NCBI GenBank assembly: GCA_000435595.1
Contig: FR895439.1
Coordinates: forward strand, 18,774 to 60,830
Reading direction: 5' to 3'
From: Firmicutes bacterium CAG:882
GTDB taxonomy: Bacteria > Bacillota > Clostridia > Lachnospirales > Lachnospiraceae
Length of the DNA stretch: 42,057 bases
This document shows, one piece after another, positions 34,324-41,963 of the stretch. The notes below the pieces were generated by a model. The model saw only the letters and a list, made by a program, of their open reading frames with translations. It ran no database searches and was not told the origin of the DNA. Both the position numbers and the translations under genes were made by a program. Numbering within the stretch: the first letter of the stretch is position 1; each line of letters begins with the position of its first letter.

Positions 34324-36024
34324 TCACACTTTGAAGTATTCTATACTCTTAACAAGCTCATCTGCAATTGTCTTGAGTTCGTCCGCACTATTGTATACCT
34401 GTTTGAAGGTATCTGCAACAACTTCTGTCTGCTCATAGGTATTTTGTGTGTTGGCAAGGTTGTCCTGCGCAATGTCGGAGAGATGTTCCACAGCCTGAAG
34501 TACTTCATTTCTTGCATTTTCAAGCCTTCCCGTGCTCTCCTTTATCTGTGCTATACTTCTCATGGAGCTTGCAATCTCGTCAATAACCTCTGCCACAACC
34601 TTCTGCGTCTCCTGCATACTCTCGCTCTGACTTGCAATAATTTCCTGCATCTGCTGCATAGCCTGTACAGCTTTTGCCGAATCAATGCTGAGCATATCGG
34701 CAGTTGCCTCAATCTCCTTGCTGGATGTATTAGACTGCTCAGACAGATTTTTAATCTGCTCTGCGACAACTGCAAAGCCGCGTCCGCTCTCACCTGCTCT
34801 TGCCGCTTCAATCGAAGCATTGAGGCTTAACAGACTGGTATCCTCTGCGATTGAGTTGATAAATGTCGTTGCCGTGTGGATTTTCTGAACCGAATCGTTG
34901 GTGCGGTTGGTCTGCTCCTGCACCTCGGTGATTATGCGCTTTACATCTTCGTTGATGCTTCTCAAGTCTCCAAGAGTCTTTGATGCCTTCTCACTGGACA
35001 GCTGCATCGACGAAGCATTGACACTGAGCAGCTCTGCTTCCTTTGATGTCTCAGTGATGTTTTCACCCATGACCTGCATATGTCCGGAAGTATCCCTTGA
35101 ATTTTCAGCCTGCATCTGCGAATTGTCTACAACCTGACTCACCGCCGTCCGGACATTGTCCATCGTTCCGTTGGTGTTATCTGCTGCCGTTCCGAGAAGC
35201 TGTGCGGCGTCAAGAAGTGCCTTGGCATTTCTGGTAATATCCTTTATTGTCGACTGCATCGCATCTCTAAAGGTTATGGTTACTCTTGAAAGGTCTCCAA
35301 TCTCGTCCTTCTTCTTCAAAAGCTTATCGTCAACCCATACATTTAAGTCTCCCTCGGCAATCTTGCCTACAAGTTCAACGCTCGACTTGATATTCTTACT
35401 CATACCCGTTGCAAGCTTGACGCTCACGGCAATACATATAAGCATGATTACACCAACCGCCGTCGCAATCGAACCGATAATTTTGTTGATTACGGCGTCC
35501 TTCGCATGCTTATCGGTGCCCACAAATACCATTCCTATAATCTGATTGTCGGAATCATTCTGATACACCGGCATAAAATATCCGTAATTGAGTGTACCGT
35601 CGATTGAAACAGCATGGCTGAAATATTCCTCACCGCCTTTTAATACCTTCTCAACAACCTTCTCACCGGCGTTGGAACCTAATATGCGTTCACCGTTTGT
35701 ATCCACCGCGGATGTCATTATTCGCTTATCACCATAAAAGAAGGTGACATCCATTCCCGCGTTGCTCTTGATTCTGTCGACAAGGCTCTCCGACTTCGAC
35801 ACGTTATAGCTTCCCTTCCAGACATCACCGTTGGTGCTTTGCATATAATCGCCGGTATTCTGGTCATACGCCGCAAGGGTCGCTGCGGCAGTTCCTTTAA
35901 GTGCATCCTCAATCTCATCAAGCAATGAATTCTTAACCATGGTAACTATAAAAAGCATTGAAACTATACCCAGAATAAGTACCGGGCTGATTGTTATTGC
36001 AAGAATTTTCTTCTTTATGTTCAT
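34324..36024 (-). CDS. Methyl-accepting chemotaxis protein with single Cache domain
   Basis: 566 residues. Membrane segment at about 8-30, a periplasmic/extracellular sCache-type domain (about 31-185, with MDVTFFYGDKRIMTS and NYGYFMPVYQ), a second membrane segment (about 187-208), a HAMP region (about 209-262) and a long signalling coiled coil. The kinase-binding tip is EDTSLLSLNASIEAARAGE then GRGFAVVAEQIKNLSEQS. No C-terminal CheR-tethering peptide. GGGGTGG is the ribosome binding site. It begins 10 bases after the BMP lipoprotein gene, which suggests a shared ligand. Confidence 0.95.
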   Translation of the reverse strand: MNIKKKILAITISPVLILGIVSMLFIVTMVKNSLLDEIEDALKGTAAATLAAYDQNTGDYMQSTNGDVWKGSYNVSKSESLVDRIKSNAGMDVTFFYGDKRIMTSAVDTNGERILGSNAGEKVVEKVLKGGEEYFSHAVSIDGTLNYGYFMPVYQNDSDNQIIGMVFVGTDKHAKDAVINKIIGSIATAVGVIMLICIAVSVKLATGMSKNIKSSVELVGKIAEGDLNVWVDDKLLKKKDEIGDLSRVTITFRDAMQSTIKDITRNAKALLDAAQLLGTAADNTNGTMDNVRTAVSQVVDNSQMQAENSRDTSGHMQVMGENITETSKEAELLSVNASSMQLSSEKASKTLGDLRSINEDVKRIITEVQEQTNRTNDSVQKIHTATTFINSIAEDTSLLSLNASIEAARAGESGRGFAVVAEQIKNLSEQSNTSSKEIEATADMLSIDSAKAVQAMQQMQEIIASQSESMQETQKVVAEVIDEIASSMRSIAQIKESTGRLENARNEVLQAVEHLSDIAQDNLANTQNTYEQTEVVADTFKQVYNSADELKTIADELVKSIEYFKV

Positions 36025-36034
36025 TGTGCCACCC

Positions 36035-37237
36035 CTACTCTACTACGTTGACAGTCTTAAAATACCAGTTAATAGCTCCGGTTATTGTCGCATCATCAAG
36101 TGTCTTTCCCTCTTCTCCGACGGTAGTTCCCTCGTTTGTCTCAATAACACCGTCAAACACGCCAATCTCGCCTGAGAGTATCTGCTTCTTTGCCTCCTTG
36201 ACCTTCTCTGCAGTTCCGTCCGCGCAGAAGTCTGCGAGCTCTGTGATGCCGACAAGATTCTCGTTCATTCCTCCGTAATAATTGCTTCCGTCCCATGTTC
36301 CGTCGATAATGCTCTGAACCGCTGAGGTGTAGTATGCGCTCCAATTCCATATAACGCTGCACAGACATGCATTCGGTGCTTCCTTGCTCATATCCGAGTT
36401 GTAACCTATTCCGTACACTCCGCGCTCCTGTGCCAATGTCTGCGGATATGAGGTATCACAGTGCTGAGTTATTACATCACACCCCATATCAAGCAGCTGC
36501 TCTGCCGCCGCCTTCTCGGCATCAGGGTCATACCAGCTGTCCGTAACCTTCACATAGACCTGTGCGTCAGGATTTACCGAATATATTCCGAGTGCAAAAG
36601 CATCAATACCGCCTGTAACCTCGGAATTATCTGAACCCATAGCTGCCACATAACCAATCTTGTTGGTCGTTGTATTCATGCCGGCAACAATTCCGCTGAG
36701 ATACCTCGCCTGATAAATACGCCCGAAATAATTGTTGAAGTTCTTTCCATTGCTCAGATAACCTGTTCCGTGAGAGAAATATATATCGGGATATTCCTCT
36801 GCCATCTCAGCCGTCGTCTCCATATAACCCCAGCTTGTGGCAAAAATGATGTTACAGCCTTCATCGATGCATTCCTTAATCGCCTCGCGGGTGGCATCCG
36901 CATCCGAATCCGCTACATTAATCTTCCTCACTATCTGTTCATCGGACAGGCCAAGGTTCTGCTGCATTCCCTGAATACCAAGGTCATGCGTGTATGTGTA
37001 GCCGCTTCCCTCGGACGGATCCGATAGATGGATAACACCAACCTTAATGGCATCCTTGGAAATACCTTTAGAGGATGTCTGTGTCTCACTCTGTACCTGC
37101 TGCCCCTGTGTATTCTGTCCGCTGCTGTTTGTCGTCAGATTGGTGGCATAGTCATCAATCTGTGTTCCCGCCGAACATCCAGTAAGCATCAGACAGCCCG
37201 CAAGCAATGCCGCAAGCTTCTTACTAACCTTCTTCAT
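36035..37237 (-). CDS. BMP-family (PnrA/Med-like) substrate-binding lipoprotein
   Basis: 400 residues. Signal peptide with lipobox LTGC (Cys about 21), then a Thr/Gln/Ser-rich linker, then the two-lobed binding fold: IKVGVIHLSDPSEGSGYTYTHDLG, ATSWGYMETTAEMAEEYPDI, KIGYVAAMGSDNSEVTGGIDAFALG and IGYNSDM. BMP proteins bind purine nucleosides or related ligands, usually for an ABC importer. No permease or ATPase gene of that type is adjacent; instead an MCP gene follows 10 bases later. AAGGAG precedes the ATG. Confidence 0.93.
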   Translation of the reverse strand: MKKVSKKLAALLAGCLMLTGCSAGTQIDDYATNLTTNSSGQNTQGQQVQSETQTSSKGISKDAIKVGVIHLSDPSEGSGYTYTHDLGIQGMQQNLGLSDEQIVRKINVADSDADATREAIKECIDEGCNIIFATSWGYMETTAEMAEEYPDIYFSHGTGYLSNGKNFNNYFGRIYQARYLSGIVAGMNTTTNKIGYVAAMGSDNSEVTGGIDAFALGIYSVNPDAQVYVKVTDSWYDPDAEKAAAEQLLDMGCDVITQHCDTSYPQTLAQERGVYGIGYNSDMSKEAPNACLCSVIWNWSAYYTSAVQSIIDGTWDGSNYYGGMNENLVGITELADFCADGTAEKVKEAKKQILSGEIGVFDGVIETNEGTTVGEEGKTLDDATITGAINWYFKTVNVVE

Positions 37238-37324
37238 AGGTACATCTCCTTTTTTCTTTATTCGGTTTTACCGTATACTTTTTCAATGCTGATGCGAAAA
37301 TCCCCTTTCAGCTTTTATACGACG

Positions 37325-37353
37325 ATTATAATCCCTTCGCTATTTACACGCAA
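37325..37353 (-). promoter_or_regulatory. Probable promoter of the BMP-MCP pair
   Basis: Minus strand TTGCGT (37348-37353), 17-base spacer, TATAAT (37325-37330). It lies about 90 bases before the BMP start. Confidence 0.55.
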
Positions 37354-37394
37354 GTCAAAAAAAGGAAATGAGCCTCATAAATCCGGTATTTTTT

Positions 37395-38636
37395 CTAATG
37401 TTTTTTTCCTGAAAAGTCAAATGTAAAGACAGCATCCGGATTGTCAAATTCCTCGTTGCTCACCCAGGTTGCACTCTTATCGGTGAGATTATAGAGAGCT
37501 GACCATACGGTTATACTGTTAGAATCCGTCTTTCCATGAGCCGTATCCCATCTGCGTCTGCCCACAAGCTTCAGAACATCCATACAAGCCTGTTCCGACA
37601 CAACACCATCAGTGTTTACTCCGTCAGGATTGATAGCATTCTCGATTGCCTCGTATCTGTCAAGTCCCTTCTTATCCGCATCCGAAGCGTAATAGTCCGG
37701 TGTTATGATAAAGTTGGTGAGATACTGGAAATTATCAGCTGCCTCCATTGTCCCTACAGCGGCATCATCGTCGTTGTAGTACACTTTGAGTTCTCTCTTT
37801 GTTCCGTCGGTATCATTCTCATCATCTGCCGCAACCCACTCTAACACGGCAGATTTTCCCGTGCTGTCTGCCACCATATAGTGAAATGATGTATCGGCGC
37901 TGTCATGAAGGTCATATTTTTCAACAAGTGCAACCGCCTCATCCACACTGGCAGCGTAATCGAGAATCATTCTGAGCATTGTCGTAGATGTTATGTCGGG
38001 CTTGTCCGTCTGCTGATTCGTGGCTGCGACATCGCCTTCCGGTCCCTGATACGTCATGTATATTCCGCATGCAACACCCTTTTCATTGATTCCGTCAAGC
38101 GGTATAAAAGGCGCTGCAAGACATAGAATCTTTTTGCTTATGCTGTCAAGCTCAGCTCCATCTGTTATACCGATGAACTGCAGGTCAGCACTCGATATGG
38201 AAGCATATCTTCCGTCCGTCGGATTAGTTCTCACAATTATCCCCGTAGTTGTCGAAAAATCATAATTTCTTCCAAAATATCTGTTTCCCTGTTCATCCTG
38301 AGCCGTAAATGATGAACATCCGATATTTTTTGACTTGATATTCATCGGTACAAGTCCCTTTGTTATATTGCCTACAATAAAATCTATAAGCTCCGCATCG
38401 CTTGACACACCGCCCTGTTCAATGAAATCGTCAAAATAATAGTTTCCCTTTACGTCCATTATGTACACAGGAGCGCTCTTGTTCTCATCCTTTGCCTGAA
38501 CCAGCATCCTAATTGATGCTATCGATGCGATTTCGTTATGCCATATTGCAAAGACTGCAATGGCAAATATCACGATAACGGAGACCAAAGCCACCGCTAT
38601 TCCTATCAAAATCTTCTTTAGCTTTTTCTTCTTCAT
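37395..38636 (-). CDS. Membrane-anchored Ntn-hydrolase (choloylglycine hydrolase/penicillin V acylase-like)
   Basis: 413 residues. Starts with a Lys-rich segment and one membrane helix (about 8-32), so the body faces outward. The catalytic Cys is likely C107 in NIGCSSFTA, followed by GRNYDF (conserved Arg and Asp of bile salt hydrolases and penicillin V acylases), GINEKGVACGIYM and the later Asn/Arg-containing YLTNF region. In this superfamily the Cys must become N-terminal by self-cleavage, so the first 106 residues would be a propeptide and anchor. Substrate could be bile salts, N-acyl homoserine lactones or other linear amides. ATG 38636 has GAGAGG 6 bases upstream; ATG 38642 is too close. 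Confidence 0.85.
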   Translation of the reverse strand: MKKKKLKKILIGIAVALVSVIVIFAIAVFAIWHNEIASIASIRMLVQAKDENKSAPVYIMDVKGNYYFDDFIEQGGVSSDAELIDFIVGNITKGLVPMNIKSKNIGCSSFTAQDEQGNRYFGRNYDFSTTTGIIVRTNPTDGRYASISSADLQFIGITDGAELDSISKKILCLAAPFIPLDGINEKGVACGIYMTYQGPEGDVAATNQQTDKPDITSTTMLRMILDYAASVDEAVALVEKYDLHDSADTSFHYMVADSTGKSAVLEWVAADDENDTDGTKRELKVYYNDDDAAVGTMEAADNFQYLTNFIITPDYYASDADKKGLDRYEAIENAINPDGVNTDGVVSEQACMDVLKLVGRRRWDTAHGKTDSNSITVWSALYNLTDKSATWVSNEEFDNPDAVFTFDFSGKKH

Positions 38637-38700
38637 TGTCATCCTCTCCGCAGAACAATTCTGCCGTTCATTGTTATTATTTTGTTGATGTCTCAACAAA

Positions 38701-38728
38701 CTATTAGATAGTAACATTCATGTGTCAA
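38701..38728 (-). promoter_or_regulatory. Possible promoter of the Ntn-hydrolase gene
   Basis: Minus strand TTGACA (38723-38728), 16-base spacer, TAATAG (38701-38706). The -10 box is only partly consensus. Confidence 0.45.
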
Positions 38729-38751
38729 AAAGTCAACCTGTTCCATTTTAT

Positions 38752-38829
38752 GATATCAGGGTCAAAAGGTCAGAAATCTGAAGCAATCCGGTATCATTGG
38801 GGGCAAAATACCTTTTGACCCCAACATCA
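38752..38829 (+). repeat. Dispersed repeat B, copy 3
   Basis: 78 bp between divergent genes. The left end GATATCAGGGTCAAAAGGT and the right end ACCTTTTGACCCCAACATC are imperfect inverted repeats of about 19 bp. The first 40 bases equal copy 2. It lies directly upstream of the perfect promoter at 38851. Confidence 0.82.
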
Positions 38830-38850
38830 TTTTATTTTTGGAAGTAAAGT

Positions 38851-38879
38851 TTGACATATCTTTGACAAATATCTATAAT
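38851..38879 (+). promoter_or_regulatory. Consensus promoter of the PTS-IIC-like gene
   Basis: TTGACA (38851-38856), 17-base spacer, TATAAT (38874-38879): a perfect sigma-A promoter, 43 bases before the start codon. Confidence 0.88.
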
Positions 38880-38921
38880 AGATTTCATCAGCATTATTTT
38901 TACAATGGAGAATATACAAGC

Positions 38922-39983
38922 ATGAAAAAAATCAAAGAATTCTTAAAAAGAAAAGACATCGAAATCTCAGGCAAAAGATACGGCATAGATGCCCTCGGTG
39001 CAATGGCACAGGGTCTTTTTGCCTCACTGTTAATCGGAACGATAATAGCAACTCTCGGCGAACAGCTCGGCATTGCCATCCTTGTCACAATCGGCGGATA
39101 TGCCAAGGCTGCCACGGGTCCTGCAATGGCAGTTGCAATAGGCTATGCACTGCACTGTCCTCCGCTCGTCCTGTTTTCACTCGTCGCGGTAGGTGCGGCA
39201 GCTAACAGTCTCGGAGGTGCCGGAGGCCCGCTCGCCGTTCTCATCATAACGATACTTACTGCCGAATGTGGCAAAGCTGTATCCAAAGAAACCAAAATTG
39301 ACATTCTGGTGACACCGTTTGTCACAATAGTTATCGGAATCCTTTTGTCAATGCTCCTTGCCCCTGTAACAGGCAGGGCCGCAAGCAGTGTCGGCAATGC
39401 AATTATGTGGGCTACCGAGCTTCAACCGTTCTTTATGGGAATCATAATCTCGGTGATTGTCGGAATTGCACTCACACTTCCTATAAGCAGTGCAGCGATA
39501 TGTGCTGCCCTGAGCCTGACCGGGCTTGCCGGAGGTGCAGCACTTGCAGGCTGCTGTGCCAACATGGTGGGCTTTGCGGTGCTCAGCTTCCGTGAGAACA
39601 AATGGGGCGGACTTTTCGCTCAGGGTATCGGAACAAGCATGCTGCAGATGGGCAACATCGTCCGCAACCCGCGAATCTGGCTGCCTGCGATACTCACCTC
39701 CGCAATTACAGGTCCCCTGGCTACCTGCGTATTCAGGCTTCAGATGAATGGTGCCGCCGTTGCCTCGGGAATGGGAACCTGCGGTCTGGTCGGTCAGATA
39801 GGAGTCTACACAGGATGGCTCAATGACATCGCCGCCGGAAATAAAGCCGGAATAACAGGCTTTGACTGGCTCGGTCTTATCCTCATAAGCTTCATCCTGC
39901 CGGGAGTCCTGGCATGGGCGTTCGGACTTATATTCAGAAAAACAGGCTGGATCAAGGAAAATGATTTAAAGCTGGACTTATAG
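38922..39983 (+). CDS. PTS_EIIC_2-type membrane permease
   Basis: 353 residues with about nine to ten membrane helices, rich in Gly and Ala. Starts with a charged segment (KEFLKRKDIEISGKRYGIDALGAMAQGLFASLL), then loops such as ATGPAMAVAIGYALHCPPLVLFS and LPISSAAICAALSLTGLAGGAALAGCC. This matches a family of IIC-like proteins (PF13303) that stand alone, without IIA or IIB partners, as here. Real substrate unknown; sugar phosphotransfer is not proven for this family. ATG 38922 has GGAG 11 bases upstream, slightly long. Confidence 0.85.
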   Translation: MKKIKEFLKRKDIEISGKRYGIDALGAMAQGLFASLLIGTIIATLGEQLGIAILVTIGGYAKAATGPAMAVAIGYALHCPPLVLFSLVAVGAAANSLGGAGGPLAVLIITILTAECGKAVSKETKIDILVTPFVTIVIGILLSMLLAPVTGRAASSVGNAIMWATELQPFFMGIIISVIVGIALTLPISSAAICAALSLTGLAGGAALAGCCANMVGFAVLSFRENKWGGLFAQGIGTSMLQMGNIVRNPRIWLPAILTSAITGPLATCVFRLQMNGAAVASGMGTCGLVGQIGVYTGWLNDIAAGNKAGITGFDWLGLILISFILPGVLAWAFGLIFRKTGWIKENDLKLDL

Positions 39984-39994
39984 TCCGGCTTTTC
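39968..39994 (+). terminator. Terminator overlapping the stop codon
   Basis: AAAGCTGGACT (39968-39978) pairs with AGTCCGGCTTT (39982-39992) with one T-G pair, then TTTC. The TAG stop at 39981-39983 lies in the loop/right arm, so translation runs into the terminator stem. Confidence 0.7.
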
Positions 39995-40019
39995 ATTTGC
40001 CATGATTCAGCCTGTCAGT

Positions 40020-40907
40020 TCACTCTGTTCTCTTTTTCCCCCAGAAGAACAATGCCACTGTTCCGGGACCCGTGTGGCTTCCTATAGTGGTTCCGACATA
40101 ATTAATCTCAACATGTCCGTTGAGCTTCGGAAATCTCTCCTCCACAAGCCTTGCAACCTCCTCGGCATCCTCCACACATCCCGACTGTGATATATAGCAC
40201 TTGCCGCAATATTGAAGTCCGTTCTGTGCATTCTCCTCCATCTTATCAACAATCGCCTGAATGACCTTCTTCTTGGTTCTAATCTTATACCTTGGAATAA
40301 GATGTCCGAGATTGTCCATATTGAGCAGTGGGCATATATTGAGAACCTTTCCTATGGTTCCCGCCGTCTTTGATATTCTTCCTCCCTTGATATAAAAGGT
40401 AAGATCCGTGGAGAAAAACCAATGATTCAGATTGAGCTTATGCTCCTCAATCCAATCATGAAGCTCATCAATAGTGCTTCCAGCCGCTCTCATCGCCGAA
40501 AGTGTGTCCATAATCAGACCGTATCCCGACGAAGCTCCAAGTGAATCGACAATATATATCTTTCTGTCCGGATACTTCTCCTTAAGTGCCTCCCTGGCAA
40601 TATTCGCTGAATTGATTACCCCTGATATCCCCGAAGACAGGCAGACATGCATAATGTCATGTCCATCCTTTAAAAAAGGTTCAAAATACGCTTCAAATTC
40701 ATCAGCATTAACCTGTGAGGTTCTTGTATCGGCTCCTGCTGCCATCCTTGCATAAAAATCCTCAAAACCTATGGTCTGTCCCAAATCATCCGGATACTCG
40801 ACCCCGTCGAGTTCATAGTGAAAACAAATGTATTTCACATCAATCTGTTCAAAATGCTCCTTGCTTAAATCAGCTGTGGAGCAGCAGCTTAAAATGTACT
40901 CCGACAT
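40020..40907 (-). CDS. DegV-family fatty-acid-binding protein
   Basis: 295 residues, cytoplasmic two-domain fold. Marks: TSQVN near residue 63, CLSSGISG, DSLGASSGYGL, the lipid-site segment FYIKGGRISKTAGTIGKVL, and VGTTIGSHTGPGTVALFF at the end. DegV/FakB proteins hold a fatty acid for phosphorylation by FakA; no kinase gene is nearby. AAGGAG precedes ATG 40907. It is convergent with the PTS-like gene. Confidence 0.93.
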   Translation of the reverse strand: MSEYILSCCSTADLSKEHFEQIDVKYICFHYELDGVEYPDDLGQTIGFEDFYARMAAGADTRTSQVNADEFEAYFEPFLKDGHDIMHVCLSSGISGVINSANIAREALKEKYPDRKIYIVDSLGASSGYGLIMDTLSAMRAAGSTIDELHDWIEEHKLNLNHWFFSTDLTFYIKGGRISKTAGTIGKVLNICPLLNMDNLGHLIPRYKIRTKKKVIQAIVDKMEENAQNGLQYCGKCYISQSGCVEDAEEVARLVEERFPKLNGHVEINYVGTTIGSHTGPGTVALFFWGKKRTE

Positions 40908-40933
40908 CGCAACATCTCCTTATAATATATTAT

Positions 40934-41224
40934 TTAATATGCCCTAACGCTTTTAAAGTATTGTATAAAAATATTTTTTATATAATTATACCTTCCTGCA
41001 TATGAATTTTCCACCATTATTAATTCAAATCCGTGTGCGCTGCATATTTCTTTTTTCCCTGTGTCCCTGATTCTGACAGCTCCGCTGTCAGGATGTTTTC
41101 TTCCATCAAGCTCTATTATAAAGAGATTGGAATCAATGACCAATCGCCCAAGGGTAATGGGGGGCTCTTTTATTTTATAAACACATGTAACTGTGTGAAT
41201 TTTATCACAATAATAAGCAAACAT
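40934..41224 (-). pseudogene. Short nuclease-like remnant (DUF2726/PD-(D/E)XK type?)
   Basis: 96 residues if read from ATG 41224; no ribosome binding site is seen. The segment RLVIDSNLFIIELDGRKH followed by RDTGKKEICSAHGFELIMV resembles the core of DUF2726-type or related PD-(D/E)XK nuclease domains (D..ExDG..H, then K and a second strand). The domain's earlier part and any partner domain are missing, and AT content is high. Best read as a decayed fragment; a small intact protein cannot be excluded. Confidence 0.4.
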
Positions 41225-41299
41225 CAATACAACATATCATATCCAAAGGTTATTTGCAAGCTTTTTTAATAAAAAAAACATATTTTTTTACATATTGCA

Positions 41300-41329
41300 T
41301 TGTTATTGCGGTCAAAAACATGTTATAAT
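41300..41329 (+). promoter_or_regulatory. Probable promoter of the XRE gene
   Basis: TTGTTA (41300-41305), 18-base spacer, TATAAT (41324-41329), 43 bases before the start codon. Confidence 0.6.
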
Positions 41330-41372
41330 ATATAAAAGTATTTTTACAAAATTATGAATCGGAGATAAAAAT

Positions 41373-41708
41373 ATGAATTTTGTACCTGAACGCTTAATTA
41401 ATTTGAGAAATTCTTTTGGTATCAACAAGGCTGAAGCTGCAAGACGACTCAATATGTCGGCAATGGGCTACGGACGATATGAGAAGGGCGAGCGTGAGCC
41501 ATCTTTTCAGACTGTCACATACATAGCTCAGGTATTCGGCTCATCTGCAGACTATCTGTATGGACAGACAGATGATATGTCGGCAAAGGAGTATGTTGTA
41601 TCTGTAGACAGCAATCCTGTTTTATTCGAGCTCGTCAAAAATGTCAAGGATGACGAGAAGCTTCTCAAGAGAGTAGCTGCATACGCTGAAAAGCTCTGCA
41701 AAGAATGA
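41373..41708 (+). CDS. XRE-family helix-turn-helix regulator
   Basis: 111 residues. Cro/C1-type HTH at about 7-62: RLINLRNSFGINKAEAARRLNMSAMGYGRYEKGEREPSFQTVTYIAQVFGSSADYLYG, a standard layout with the recognition helix near MSAMGYGRYE. The C-terminal 45 residues are helical, probably for dimerisation. GGAG lies 8 bases before the ATG. The +1 frame after the stop continues with protein-like sequence to TGA near 41779 (see findings). Target unknown. Confidence 0.92.
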   Translation: MNFVPERLINLRNSFGINKAEAARRLNMSAMGYGRYEKGEREPSFQTVTYIAQVFGSSADYLYGQTDDMSAKEYVVSVDSNPVLFELVKNVKDDEKLLKRVAAYAEKLCKE

Positions 41709-41760
41709 TGTGCTTGACAAAGCTGCAGAAATAAACAAGCTGATCAACAGCTTTATCGAG

Positions 41761-41809
41761 GGAGTCCCGGCAATGGTGTGAATCATCGGCGCGGGACTCC
41801 TTTTATTTA
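41761..41809 (+). terminator. Terminator after the XRE gene
   Basis: GGAGTCCCG (41761-41769) pairs with CGGGACTCC (41792-41800), followed by TTTTATTTA. Confidence 0.85.
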
Positions 41810-41846
41810 TCTGCTTTCTACACAGTTGTGTTAATCGTAAAGCGGT

Positions 41847-41870
41847 CAATTATATAGTTTCGCAATTACC
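41847..41870 (-). repeat. Decayed end of mobile repeat A
   Basis: Read on the minus strand, 24 bases match the left end of copy 2 (GGTAATTGCGAAACTATATA onwards) with one mismatch. Bases further inside (to about 41822) are only loosely similar. It is a remnant in opposite orientation to the two full copies. Confidence 0.7.
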
Positions 41871-41920
41871 TATTCATTATATCAGAAACGGGGGTGATTT
41901 TGTGGTTTTTTGACAGGCTG

Positions 41921-41957
41921 AGGAAGGCTCCGGCGTCTTTGACACCGGAGCCTTCCT
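41921..41957. other. Strong hairpin after the last gene
   Basis: A 17-bp stem with one mismatch (41921-41937 with 41941-41957) closes on a TTT loop. It lies 7 bases after the minus-strand gene end and would act as its terminator hairpin, but no T-run follows on either strand. Confidence 0.6.
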
Positions 41958-41963
41958 TGAAAT

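Noticed and set aside
34265..34327. N-terminal extension of FeoAB to 34327
   Set aside because: The extra 21 codons have no start signal and run to the chemoreceptor stop codon; GGAAGAA fits ATG 34264.
40934..41708. Defence island (nuclease plus XRE regulator)
   Set aside because: The nuclease-like piece is incomplete, on the opposite strand, and no helicase, methylase or other defence gene is present.
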